A stretch of DNA of 64,000 bases from Rhodothermales bacterium (lineage in GTDB: Bacteria; Bacteroidota; Rhodothermia; Rhodothermales; Bin80). Positions within the stretch are counted from its first letter, which is position 1; the number at the start of each line of letters is the position of its first letter. The notes below the pieces were generated by a model. It was given only the letters and a program-made list of their open reading frames with translations, did no database searches and had not been told where the DNA came from. Below, piece after piece: positions 1-8,378 of the stretch. The position numbers were made by a program, and so were the translations under genes. The DNA is taken from positions 62,001-126,000 of the forward strand of contig JANQES010000143.1 of NCBI GenBank assembly GCA_028278205.1. The letters are read 5' to 3'.

Positions 1-114
1 CTGGCGCGGTCGTTGCGCAAAGCGCCCGTCGAGGTGTTGTTGATCGACCGGCAGAATTACCACACGTTTCAGCCGTTGCTCTATCAGGTGGCTACCGCCG
101 GGCTTCAGCTATGA
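1..114 (+). pseudogene. type II NADH dehydrogenase fragment, broken
   Basis: The window opens inside a reading frame that translates as a piece of a type II (non-proton-pumping) NADH:quinone oxidoreductase. The visible part, VLLIDRQNYHTFQPLLYQVA, is the end of the first Rossmann beta strand and the following FAD-contact segment typical of Ndh near residues 30-60. The frame stops at 112-114, right after TAGLQL, where the family normally continues for more than 300 residues. The rest of the enzyme is therefore missing and replaced by unrelated DNA. The upstream part lies outside the window, so an intact second copy elsewhere cannot be excluded. Confidence 0.7.
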
Positions 115-244
115 CCGCAGCGCCCGCCTGATCATGCCATCCCCACGCGCCACAAAACACACCGACGCCCTCCACGAAACGACGGAACCGCTTCAGGCGC
201 CGGTCAAAGCGTATTGAAGCGGCAGGCTCTTTGGGTCGATACGT

Positions 245-306
245 GAGTGAAACGTAAAACGTAAGGGTGATCGTTAAAAGGGTGGTGCGAAGCTCCCTTA
301 CGTTTA
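245..306. repeat. ACGTAAA-word inverted repeat
   Basis: The left arm GTGAAACGTAAAACGTAAGG pairs with CCCTTACGTTT at 295-305. The same word recurs at 56145-56226 and 57430-57611. It is followed by a GTCGCTTCGCTCGT stretch whose complement accompanies other elements in the window (12025, 54347, 59967). Apart from this element and a short CCGCTTCA/TGAAGCGG palindrome at 188-222, I see no gene between 115 and 355. Confidence 0.7.
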
Positions 307-355
307 CTTCGTGGGTCGCTTCGCTCGTCTCACGCTTTTTCTTACCTCGAAACCC

Positions 356-1462
356 ATGACACGCGCGCGCTTTTTGTTGCTTGGCCTCCTGCTGCTCACG
401 CCGGCAGTGGCGCGGGGGCAGCAGTGCATCGAAGATGTGCTGTGCGTGATCGCCGAGGAACGCAATGACGCCGTCTATTTTTACGTCGATAATCAGCTTC
501 CCGAAGCGCTGATCGTCATCTTCGATGTAGAGACCGAGAACATGAAGGCGGATGTCAATTTCCCTCATCTGAGCACCTATGCGGGCAGGCAAGAGACCCG
601 GGCTTTCACGCTGCGACCCCGGAATCGGCGCGCTCAGTGGGGTTATACCTACAGCTTCCGGTGGCGCAGGGTCGTCAATACGTTAGGGTGCCAGGACGAC
701 GTGTTCTGTATCGTCGCCGAAGAGCACGACGACTACATCGAGGTGTTTGTGCAGAACCGGCAACCCATCGACGTCACCATCGAACTCGAAGTCGATCTCG
801 AAGTCGATCTTGGGAATGCGGCCAGCGGGGTGCAGATGCCGCACACGGCTACCTATCCGGGCAATCGCCGCACCACGGCTTTTCGGCTGGAGCGCATCAA
901 GCGAGACGGTTCGGTTCGTTATTCGTATGGATATAAATGGCTCTACGGTCGCCTCAACGCCCGTCACGACGACACGTTTGGCTATGCCCTGCCGTACGCG
1001 CCGGGGAAATCCTATGCCGTCATGCAAGGCTATAACGGCAGGTTCAGCCACGACGGCAAGCATGCTATCGATTGGGACATGCCCGAGCGCACGCCGGTGC
1101 ATGCTGCGCGCGGCGGCCTCGTGATGGCTATCGAGACCCGCTATACCGAGGGCGGGCTGGATGAACGCCTCAAGACCCGCGCCAACTACATCCGCATTCA
1201 GCACGACGACGGGACCATCGGCAACTACGTGCATCTGGCGCCCAACGGCGCGTTCGTCAAAGTAGGGCAACGCGTGCGGCAGGGGCAGGTCATCGGGGTG
1301 TCCGGCAACACCGGCTATTCATCGGGGCCGCATCTGCACTTCGAAGTGTATACGATTACCAGCGACCTGGGCCATCGGACGATCCCTGTTCGCTTTCAGG
1401 TAGACGGCAGGCAGCGGGTCATCCTGAAAGAAGGCCGCGCTTATACCGCATCGCTGCGGTGA
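356..1462 (+). CDS. exported M23 (LytM-like) metallopeptidase
   Basis: A 368-residue protein likely to cleave peptidoglycan cross-links in the periplasm. I start it at the ATG at 356, which begins a clean signal peptide (MTRARFLLLGLLLLTPAVA); the frame is open from 311 but that extension is repeat DNA. Two N-terminal beta-rich domains of about 100 residues look like a duplication: each starts with C-x-D-V-x-C-(I/V)-(V/I)-A-E-E and ends with YSxxxxW. The C-terminal M23 domain has the zinc motifs HDGKHAIDWD and HLHFE, so it looks catalytically complete. A tandem EVDLEVDL in the second domain comes from a short direct duplication at about 789-812. Substrate is inferred from the family only. Confidence 0.88.
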   Translation: MTRARFLLLGLLLLTPAVARGQQCIEDVLCVIAEERNDAVYFYVDNQLPEALIVIFDVETENMKADVNFPHLSTYAGRQETRAFTLRPRNRRAQWGYTYSFRWRRVVNTLGCQDDVFCIVAEEHDDYIEVFVQNRQPIDVTIELEVDLEVDLGNAASGVQMPHTATYPGNRRTTAFRLERIKRDGSVRYSYGYKWLYGRLNARHDDTFGYALPYAPGKSYAVMQGYNGRFSHDGKHAIDWDMPERTPVHAARGGLVMAIETRYTEGGLDERLKTRANYIRIQHDDGTIGNYVHLAPNGAFVKVGQRVRQGQVIGVSGNTGYSSGPHLHFEVYTITSDLGHRTIPVRFQVDGRQRVILKEGRAYTASLR

Positions 1463-1560
1463 ACCACGTTGTTTCGCTGATCCGTTGTTGATCTTTTTAA
1501 GCAGGTTCTGGTACACAAAGGACCATGGACTGCTGACTACGGATAACAGATCACATCTCG

Positions 1561-3771
1561 ATGAATCGGCTCCGAATCCTTTGCCTCCTTGCCGCAACGC
1601 AGGTTTTTCTGGCGAGCTTCGTTCTGGTGATGCCGGTGGAGGCGCAGCCGGTTGAAGGCGATGATGAGTCTCCGGTGCTGGGGGTGGCGTTGAGCGGCGG
1701 TGGGGCCAAAGGGTTTGCGCACATCGGGGTGTTGAAAGTGCTCGAACAGGTGGGGCTGCCGGTCGATGTCGTCACGGGCACCAGCATGGGCAGCGTCGTC
1801 GGCGGGTTGTATGCGATGGGCTATACCGCTGAGATGCTCGAAGCCATTGCGTCCGCCCAGGATTGGGACGGGATGTTTAGCAGCGCCGTGCCGCGCCGGT
1901 TGCAACCCGTCGAGCAGCGTGTGCGCGAAGAGCGTTTCTTGTTGTCATTGCCGCTGCGCGAGGGGCGTCCGGGGCTGCCCGCCGGGCTGATTCCCGGCCA
2001 GCGTATCGCCATGTCGCTCGCCCGGATTACCCTCCCCGCTCACGAGACGCGCGACTTTACGAAGCTGCCGGTGCCCTTCGCCTGCGTAGCCACCGACATC
2101 GAAACCGGCGACGGCGTTCGGCTCGACCAGGGCTCCCTGGCCGATGCCATCCACGCCAGCATCGCCATTCCCACCGTGTTCAGCCCCGTCAAAATCGGTG
2201 AGCGCACCTACATCGACGGCGGTGTGGCGCGCAACCTTCCCGCCGAAGACGCCCGCGCGCTCGGCGCCGATCTTGTGCTCTGCGTCGATGTAAGCAGCCC
2301 GCTCGAAAAGGCCGACAGCCTCAACTCGCTCGTCGATATCATGCAGCAGGCCGTCGGGTATCGCATCAAGGAATCGACCGTGCGGCAGCGGCAACTGTGC
2401 GACGTATTGATTCGGCCGGACGTGATGGATTACGAGGTGTTCGACTTTGACAAGCTGGATGAGATCATCGCGCAGGGAGAGGACGCGGCGCGGGCGCTGA
2501 TGCCGCGCTTGAACGCCCTGGCTGACTCTGTAGGACGGGTTCGTTACCCGCGCTTGACGTCTCCGCCGCTCGAAGACTCGGTGTTTGTCAGCTACGTCCT
2601 GATCGAAGAGTTAGATGCCGGGTTGGAGCGGCAGGTGGAGGCAGCGCTGGGGTTTGAGGGGCCGCGCTGGTTTACGGCGAGCGAGTTGGAGGCCGCCATC
2701 GAACGGGTTTATAGCCGGCAGGTCTTCGAGCATGTAACTTATCGGATTGAAGGCGCGGAGCAGAACGGCGGCACAACGCTGGTGGTGCGCGCCGACGAAC
2801 GCATCCAACAGCGCCTGGGCATAGGCATCCGCTACGACAGCCGCTACCAGGCAGCGGTCTTGCTCGATGCCACGGCGCGGGCGCTGGGTCGAAAAACCCT
2901 CGCCGTCCATTTTCGGCTCGGCGAAGTGTTGCAACTCGGCGGGGCGCTCGGCTGGCCGGTGCGGGCGCCGTCGCAGATGCGGTTGCGATTTCAGGTCCAG
3001 GCCACCCGCGCGCCTATCGATGTGTTCGAAGACGACGTCCGGACGTCGAGCGTGCGGACCGAAGTGCTCGAAGCCAACGCCCGCGCCGGCATCGCGGTAT
3101 CGAATGCCATGGTGATTTCGCTGAGCGCCGGGGGCGAACTTTTCAACCTCAACCGAAGCGTGGGGGTGACTTCGTTCCTCGACGAAGCGCGCGGCGTGTT
3201 GACCGGCACCGCGCGGCTCTACCTCGACACTTTCGACCAGAGCGCGTTCCCACACCGGGGGCATCGTCTCACCCTGACGAGCGGCCTCGGCGGCTCCTTC
3301 GATGACAAACCCTTCAGCCACCATCACCTCGACTGGCAGGCGCGCTGGCCGCTGACCAACCGCGTCGCGCTCATCGGCAGGCTCATCGTGGCGCAGGCTT
3401 ACGGCGATGCGCTGCCGCTGCACTATCGCTTCTACGCCGGCGGCTCCTTCGACCATCATTATGGCACGTTCTCGGAGCGGCATTTTGCCTTGCAAGGCTT
3501 CGAAGTGCATCAACTGGGCGGGCGTAGCGTTCAGGCCGCCGGCTTCGGCGCACAGTATCGCGTGGGGCGAGACGTGTTTCTGATGGCGCGATGGAACGCC
3601 GCGTATGTATCGAACGAGGACCGTTGGAGCCTCGACCCCGACGCCTACCGGCACGGCCTCGGCCTGACGGTGGGCGTAGAGACGCTCGTCGGCCCGCTCG
3701 AAATCACCTTCATGAGCCGCTCGGTCGATGGACCCTACGACCTCCAGGTCAACGTCGGGCACACGTTCTGA
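1561..3771 (+). CDS. patatin-like phospholipase fused to Omp85-type barrel (type Vd autotransporter)
   Basis: A 736-residue outer-membrane protein. Residues 1-28 are a signal peptide. Residues about 40-240 form a patatin domain with the oxyanion loop SGGGAKG, the nucleophile motif GTSMGS and the catalytic aspartate in DGGVAR, so a Ser-Asp dyad is intact. A POTRA-like segment follows (about 340-410), and the rest is a predicted 16-strand barrel of the BamA/FplA/PlpD kind ending in a terminal phenylalanine (VNVGHTF). This order (patatin, POTRA, barrel) defines type Vd secretion, where the lipase is carried to the surface by its own barrel. It is downstream of the M23 gene by 98 bases on the same strand. 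Confidence 0.88.
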   Translation: MNRLRILCLLAATQVFLASFVLVMPVEAQPVEGDDESPVLGVALSGGGAKGFAHIGVLKVLEQVGLPVDVVTGTSMGSVVGGLYAMGYTAEMLEAIASAQDWDGMFSSAVPRRLQPVEQRVREERFLLSLPLREGRPGLPAGLIPGQRIAMSLARITLPAHETRDFTKLPVPFACVATDIETGDGVRLDQGSLADAIHASIAIPTVFSPVKIGERTYIDGGVARNLPAEDARALGADLVLCVDVSSPLEKADSLNSLVDIMQQAVGYRIKESTVRQRQLCDVLIRPDVMDYEVFDFDKLDEIIAQGEDAARALMPRLNALADSVGRVRYPRLTSPPLEDSVFVSYVLIEELDAGLERQVEAALGFEGPRWFTASELEAAIERVYSRQVFEHVTYRIEGAEQNGGTTLVVRADERIQQRLGIGIRYDSRYQAAVLLDATARALGRKTLAVHFRLGEVLQLGGALGWPVRAPSQMRLRFQVQATRAPIDVFEDDVRTSSVRTEVLEANARAGIAVSNAMVISLSAGGELFNLNRSVGVTSFLDEARGVLTGTARLYLDTFDQSAFPHRGHRLTLTSGLGGSFDDKPFSHHHLDWQARWPLTNRVALIGRLIVAQAYGDALPLHYRFYAGGSFDHHYGTFSERHFALQGFEVHQLGGRSVQAAGFGAQYRVGRDVFLMARWNAAYVSNEDRWSLDPDAYRHGLGLTVGVETLVGPLEITFMSRSVDGPYDLQVNVGHTF

Positions 3772-3796
3772 CCAGGAACAAAGCACCAGGAACAAA
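3771..3796. repeat. short direct repeat ACCAGGAACAAA x2
   Basis: Two perfect copies of a 12-base word 14 bases apart begin directly at the stop codon of the patatin gene. It resembles a minimal single-arm version of the tandem-word elements seen elsewhere in the window; no complementary arm is visible nearby. Confidence 0.5.
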
Positions 3797-4003
3797 CCGT
3801 CTTAAGTTATCAGGGCAGGCTGACGAAATTTTTACAGTCGAAGAACGCTTTTGTGTTAGTATATTGATTGCGGATTGCCCGTCATTTTAGTCCAGGGGCG
3901 CAATCGCTCGGATAACAATCCAAGACATCCCCATAACCACGAGCAGGTCTGGCGTTCCTGTTCGGAATCGTTCACCTGGCTGCTGCGCTACAGAGGATCG
4001 GGT

Positions 4004-5575
4004 ATGCGAGTCGTCGGACAAAACATCAAACACTACCGTATCCTGGACAAATTGAATGGGGAAGAGACGGGCCCCGTCTATAAGGTGCTCGATACGAGGC
4101 AGGATGTCGTGCGGTCCATCAAGGTGCTCAAACCCACCCTGGCGAGTGATCAGGCCTTCATGCAACGGTTCGGGCGCGAGGCCAGCATTCTGGCCAGTCT
4201 GAAGCATCCCAACATCCTGGCGGTCGATGCGTTCTACGACGAGCCCACGCACCCTTTTCTCGTCACCGAATACGTCGAAGGGCCGACGCTGGAGCTGTTG
4301 ATCCGGCGCAAAGGGCGGCTTGAGGCCAGGCGCGCGTTGCCGTTGTTCAGACAACTCTTACAGGGCCTCTCGTATGCGCATCGCAAGGGGCTCGTTCACG
4401 GCGCCATCAACCCGTCCACCATCCTCATCACAGAAACAGGCCGGGTTAAGATTACCGATTTTGGGCTGGCGAAGAAAAAAAACGGCCAGCGCCAGAACCT
4501 TTCGGCCATGCCCATCGGGACGTTGCATTACCTCTCGCCCGAACACGTCCGCAGCACCGCGCGGGTCGATCATCGCAGCGACCTCTATGCCGTGGGGATG
4601 GCCCTCTACGAAACCCTGACCGGCCAGACGCCTTTCCAGGCCGAAGATACCGCCTACATCATCATGCGGGCCATCGTCGAAGAGGATTTTGCCCCGCCGA
4701 CGCAGTTTGTGTCCGGCATCCCGGAGGCCCTGGCCGAGGTCGTGATGAAAGCGCTGGCGAAAACCCCGGACGATCGCTTTCAGAGCGCCGACGAAATGTT
4801 GGCCGCGCTCGAAGCCTTCGAAACGCAGTCTCCCGAAGCGCCGTTGCCCGAACCCGAATCGCTCGTGGCCCCGTCGCCGTCTGCCGAACCCTCGAAAGCA
4901 GCGTCCAGGGGCTCCAGATCGTGGATGCTCTACGGCATGGTCGGCATCGCGGTGGTGGTGACCGTCGTGCTGGGCTGGTGGGCTCTGCGCGACATCCTGG
5001 CGACCTCGACGCCCGTGCCCATCCCTTCAGCCGAAGCCTTTACGTCGGTGACGATTCAGCCGGGGATCTACGAGCGGGTGCTGCCGTCGGTGGGCACACG
5101 GATCAATGGCGAGGGGGTGTTGATTTTGAAGGCCGAACCGTATGGGAGCATCTCGGTAGGCGGCAGCATTCTGGGCGAAGACAGCCTCGACGTGTCGGTC
5201 CCGGCAGGCCGGCGACGTGTTTTCTTTAACCATCCCCTCTATGGCCTGCGGCAGCGCATCGTCGAGGTAGGGCGGGGGCAGCGAAAAGAGGTCATCTGCT
5301 ATTTCGAAGGGTTCCTCCGCGTGCAAGCCAGCGACGAAAACGGGCTGCCGCTTCAGGCCGAGTTGTTCGTCGATGAGCAAGGCACGGGCCGGCAGACGCC
5401 GGTCGAGGCGCCCTACAGCCTCCCGCCGGGCACCTATAAAGTCGAGGTGTTTCGGGAAGGCTATCTCGGCAGCTTTGCCACGGTCGAAGTGCATCCCGTA
5501 GCCGACGACAGCCTCCTGACGCTTCCGCCGGTAGAACCGCTGGAGTTTGTCTTACACCGGATAGAGGAGGAGTAG
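4004..5575 (+). CDS. membrane-anchored Ser/Thr pseudokinase with PEGA-like extracellular part
   Basis: A 523-residue Hanks-type kinase-fold protein. I start it at ATG 4004, which has AGAGGA six bases upstream and begins right at the kinase fold (HYRILDKL). The VAIK lysine (RSIKVLK), alpha-C glutamate, DFG (TDFGLAKK) and APE-like (LSPEH) motifs are present, but the catalytic loop reads HGAINPSTI where active kinases have HRDxKxxN: the catalytic Asp, the Lys and the Asn are all replaced, and the glycine loop is degenerate (GEETGPV). A helix at about residues 305-330 crosses the inner membrane, and the C-terminal 190 residues contain two PEGA-like beta domains. I infer a signalling scaffold rather than a phosphotransferase. 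Confidence 0.85.
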   Translation: MRVVGQNIKHYRILDKLNGEETGPVYKVLDTRQDVVRSIKVLKPTLASDQAFMQRFGREASILASLKHPNILAVDAFYDEPTHPFLVTEYVEGPTLELLIRRKGRLEARRALPLFRQLLQGLSYAHRKGLVHGAINPSTILITETGRVKITDFGLAKKKNGQRQNLSAMPIGTLHYLSPEHVRSTARVDHRSDLYAVGMALYETLTGQTPFQAEDTAYIIMRAIVEEDFAPPTQFVSGIPEALAEVVMKALAKTPDDRFQSADEMLAALEAFETQSPEAPLPEPESLVAPSPSAEPSKAASRGSRSWMLYGMVGIAVVVTVVLGWWALRDILATSTPVPIPSAEAFTSVTIQPGIYERVLPSVGTRINGEGVLILKAEPYGSISVGGSILGEDSLDVSVPAGRRRVFFNHPLYGLRQRIVEVGRGQRKEVICYFEGFLRVQASDENGLPLQAELFVDEQGTGRQTPVEAPYSLPPGTYKVEVFREGYLGSFATVEVHPVADDSLLTLPPVEPLEFVLHRIEEE

Positions 5576-5670
5576 GACGTGGTAGTGGGTTGACAAGACG
5601 TGAAACGCGAGAGGTCTGAACAGGGTATCTGAATCGGCTCTTGCAGGCAAGATTACTGATAGGTTTTCAA

Positions 5671-6339
5671 TTAACCGAACAACTGAGAGAGCAAGGCGCC
5701 GATGCCGCCTGAGCCCGCTGCACTTCCTAACCAGAGCCAAAACCTTCTACCGATGCCGGAACGCTTATAGGCCAGCAAAAAGATGAAGGGATCAAGAGGT
5801 CTCATATGCTCATAGTCGTAACTGATGGGGTTGCTTTCCAAATCCGCAGCAGGAAAAGACTTTATCGGTTTCGATTTAGTGGGCAAATGAACATTGACCT
5901 TCAAGAGGTCGCATTGCACATCGAAAATAAACCAATCCGTATAGCTCACGGATTTGCTCATAAAGTCGGCGGTTACGACGTAAGAAACGTTTGTTTCGTA
6001 ACAGAACTTTAGCCGATAATCCTCATTCTTGGGTACGGGATGTCTAAATCGTATATGCAGCTTCGTCTTCTCTCTGCCTTCTGCAGCCGGTGTGAATTCC
6101 AATCCTCCTTGAGAATCCTTGACATATTCCACCCTGACGAGTTCTTCGGCAGACGGAATCACATCCACATACTCGTGTTCAGGACGATCTCCTATGGTCC
6201 GAAACGTGCAGTCGTACGTATAGCGGGCTCGCTTCAGGTCATCGAGGAGTTGAATGTCGATTTCGCACTTCTCAATTTTGGAGTTATCATCTGGGGAGTA
6301 TTCCTTGCGAAAATTCTCAAAATCAGCTTCCGCAGCCAT
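5671..6339 (-). CDS. hypothetical protein with C-terminal hydrophobic tail
   Basis: A 222-residue protein I do not recognise. It is mostly polar and beta-rich, with a hydrophobic C-terminus (FWLWLGSAAGSGGIGALL) that could anchor it in a membrane. There is no signal peptide at the N-terminus. Its DNA is clearly lower in G+C than the flanking genes, and it stands alone on the minus strand between a plus-strand kinase and a long gene-free stretch. Just upstream, a different frame encodes a hydrophobic segment (about 6340-6430), so a frameshifted longer membrane protein is possible. Function unknown. Confidence 0.55.
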   Translation of the reverse strand: MAAEADFENFRKEYSPDDNSKIEKCEIDIQLLDDLKRARYTYDCTFRTIGDRPEHEYVDVIPSAEELVRVEYVKDSQGGLEFTPAAEGREKTKLHIRFRHPVPKNEDYRLKFCYETNVSYVVTADFMSKSVSYTDWFIFDVQCDLLKVNVHLPTKSKPIKSFPAADLESNPISYDYEHMRPLDPFIFLLAYKRSGIGRRFWLWLGSAAGSGGIGALLSQLFG

Positions 6340-7213
6340 AGCAGGTCCGAGAGTGGGATATAAGTGACCAAGACTACGGCAGCAATGAGTAGCGCCCCTG
6401 GAATGACAGCTTGAGCCGTTCGGCTTTGCTCACATGATGACGGCTTGACAGACCATTCAGTGCCCGCCGCCGCCACCGCCGCCGGTAGGCATACGATGCG
6501 TCAACTTGTTGATATTTGTGCAGAACAACATCATGGCTTTTCTCATGTTTGGTTGTTCAAGATGGCGTGTAACACAGTCTTACTTAGAAGTATGTGCAAT
6601 ATACAGGTAAGACGCTTTTCTTTCTTTTCGAATTGTACAATGAGTATACACAGGGGGAGGGTCAGAGCAAGGAGAGATGGGATATAATTCCCTGAAAACG
6701 TGGCGGTTCTACCATCATTTTAATAATAACCTATAGGGTTCCTGCGGGGTTAACGACAAATGGAAGACTTTTTCTTGTACTACTTATCATAGGAATAGAA
6801 CTACTAAGCCTTCCCAACTAACCCCTACAGGAGATTATTGTGCGCGGCGACATATCTGGCGACGAGGCCAGCCCTTCTTTTTTGCTATACGCCGAGATAC
6901 TAATTCGGCGGTACTCATCGGTAATCATCTCTTGTAGATGGTAGAGACCGAGCCACGATTTCAAGGAACAGCCTTGCAATCCCCAGAACAGCAAGGATCT
7001 TGCCTATTCTGCTGGAATCGCTTTCACATGATGAGGCCTACGCAGATTCTTGGATATGGTTACACCTTATAAATAAAGAACATAGTTTTAGAGAAGAAAA
7101 ATTTATTTTTGGACGATTTCGTTCCCTTAAAAAGCCGCGCGGCGTTGCAAAATCCGGGTATTGCCCTTTAAATCTTTAGCCCGTCGTTAAATCTGAGGGA
7201 CAGCTTTGCCTAT
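6340..7213. other. low-GC stretch without a convincing gene
   Basis: About 870 bases of markedly AT-richer DNA. The open frames here are short, start poorly and show no recognisable domains. It may hold the remains of a decayed gene (a hydrophobic stretch is visible on the minus strand near 6380-6430) or a promoter region for the orphan gene at 5671-6339. I see no tRNA, no clear inverted repeats and no insertion-sequence ends. Confidence 0.4.
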
Positions 7214-8233
7214 TTATAGCGACAATTTTTCCCGAGCGAAGTGGCACGCGGCTTCGTGGTCGTCGCCGGCGGGAGTCAGGTCGGGGTGTTCGTGGAGGCA
7301 TTGCTCCGGCTGGCCGAGGTCACGCCAGCGGGCGCAGGCCGGTCGATACGGGCAGCCGGTGACGGCGGCGGCAGGGAGGGCCGGTGCGGAAAGCGCCGTG
7401 GCGCCGGTTGAGGCCGTCGGCGAGCGGGGCAGCCGGGCGTCGAAGAGTGCGCGGGTGTAGGGATGCCGGCAGGCGTCGGGCGAGACGGCATCGCGCGGGC
7501 CTATTTCGACGAGCCGCCCGGCATACATCACGGCGATGCGGGTGCAGAGCGCGCGGATGAGGTTGACGTCGTGCGCGATGAGCATCAGCGTCAGGCCGCG
7601 TTCGTCGTGCAGGCGCATCAGCAGATCCAGGATCTGGCCTTGCAACGTCACGTCGAGGCCCGAAACGGGTTCGTCGGCGATGAGCAAGACGGGGTCGGTG
7701 GCGAGCGCCCGTCCGATGCTGACGCGGCGTTTCTCGCCAGTGCTCAGCGCGCGCGGGTGTTTGATCAGATAAGACGGCGGCAGGCCTACGGCGTCGAGGA
7801 GGGCTGCGGCGCGTTCTGCGCGTTCGGCAGCCAGCACCGCTGTGTTGGTCTTGAGGGCCTGGCCCAGGATCTGCGCGACGGTAAAAGCCGGGTTGAGCGC
7901 GGCGTCCGGGTGTTGAAACAACATCCGCGCTTTGCGGCGCAGGTGCGTCTTCAGCGCAGCGTCCGGCATCGCCGTGATGTCCTGATCGTCAAAGGTGATG
8001 CGCCCGCTCGTGGGTGCATCCAGCCGCAGCAGCAGGCGGGCCAGGGTGGTCTTGCCGGAGCCGCTCTGCCCCAACAGGCCGAAGATCTCGCCGGCTCGCA
8101 GCGTAAAGCTAACCCGGTCGACGGCTTTGACGAGGCGCGCGCGGTCGTTGCCCCGGCCTGTCAGGCGGCGCCACCAGTCGGGCTGTGTCGCAAAATGTTT
8201 GCTGACCGCGTGGGCCTCTAGCAGCGTGCTCAT
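7214..8233 (-). CDS. oligopeptide ABC transporter ATPase, OppF/DppF-like
   Basis: A 339-residue nucleotide-binding subunit for an oligopeptide-type importer. Walker A is GQSGSGKTT, Walker B is VLLIADEP and the Q-loop (FQHPDAALNP) is of the Opp/Dpp/nickel subfamily. The ABC signature reads LSTGEKRR where LSGGQxQR is usual, a deviation that may affect which half-site is active. The C-terminus has the family's cysteine-containing extension (RPACARW). It is the last gene of a five-gene minus-strand set with a binding protein, two permeases and a second ATPase. The start at 8233 directly precedes the Walker A region by the usual distance. Confidence 0.9.
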   Translation of the reverse strand: MSTLLEAHAVSKHFATQPDWWRRLTGRGNDRARLVKAVDRVSFTLRAGEIFGLLGQSGSGKTTLARLLLRLDAPTSGRITFDDQDITAMPDAALKTHLRRKARMLFQHPDAALNPAFTVAQILGQALKTNTAVLAAERAERAAALLDAVGLPPSYLIKHPRALSTGEKRRVSIGRALATDPVLLIADEPVSGLDVTLQGQILDLLMRLHDERGLTLMLIAHDVNLIRALCTRIAVMYAGRLVEIGPRDAVSPDACRHPYTRALFDARLPRSPTASTGATALSAPALPAAAVTGCPYRPACARWRDLGQPEQCLHEHPDLTPAGDDHEAACHFAREKLSL

Positions 8234-8298
8234 TAAGCAGGCAGCGAAAAGTTAAATGTTCTTTTTAGCGGTCTCGCTCTGCGCCGCCGTCGGCATCT

Positions 8299-8378
8299 GT
8301 CATGAGTCATGGGTCATGAGTCATGAGTATTTCGTGTTCATTCATGACCCATGACCCATGACCCGTGACCCATGACCA
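8299..8378. repeat. GTCATGA-word inverted repeat
   Basis: The left arm is four copies of GTCATGA/GTCATGG (8299-8328) and the right arm is five copies of the complement CCCATGA/TTCATGA (8341-8376), separated by a 12-base loop. The right arm is the 3' end of the next ABC ATPase gene, whose last residues (GHGSRVMGHGS) are repeat translation. Confidence 0.85.

Noticed and set aside
92..592. Minus-strand frame with RFDRRLKRFRRFV, reminiscent of an IS5-type transposase end
   Set aside because: The similarity is limited to about a dozen residues, the rest does not match, and the frame overlaps the M23 gene antisense.
2611..3795. Long minus-strand frame opposite the patatin gene
   Set aside because: It is the antisense shadow of a GC-rich gene with clear domains on the plus strand; no family is recognisable in it.
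6445..6687. 80-codon plus-strand frame in the low-GC gap
   Set aside because: No domain, no ribosome-binding site and no composition typical of a gene.
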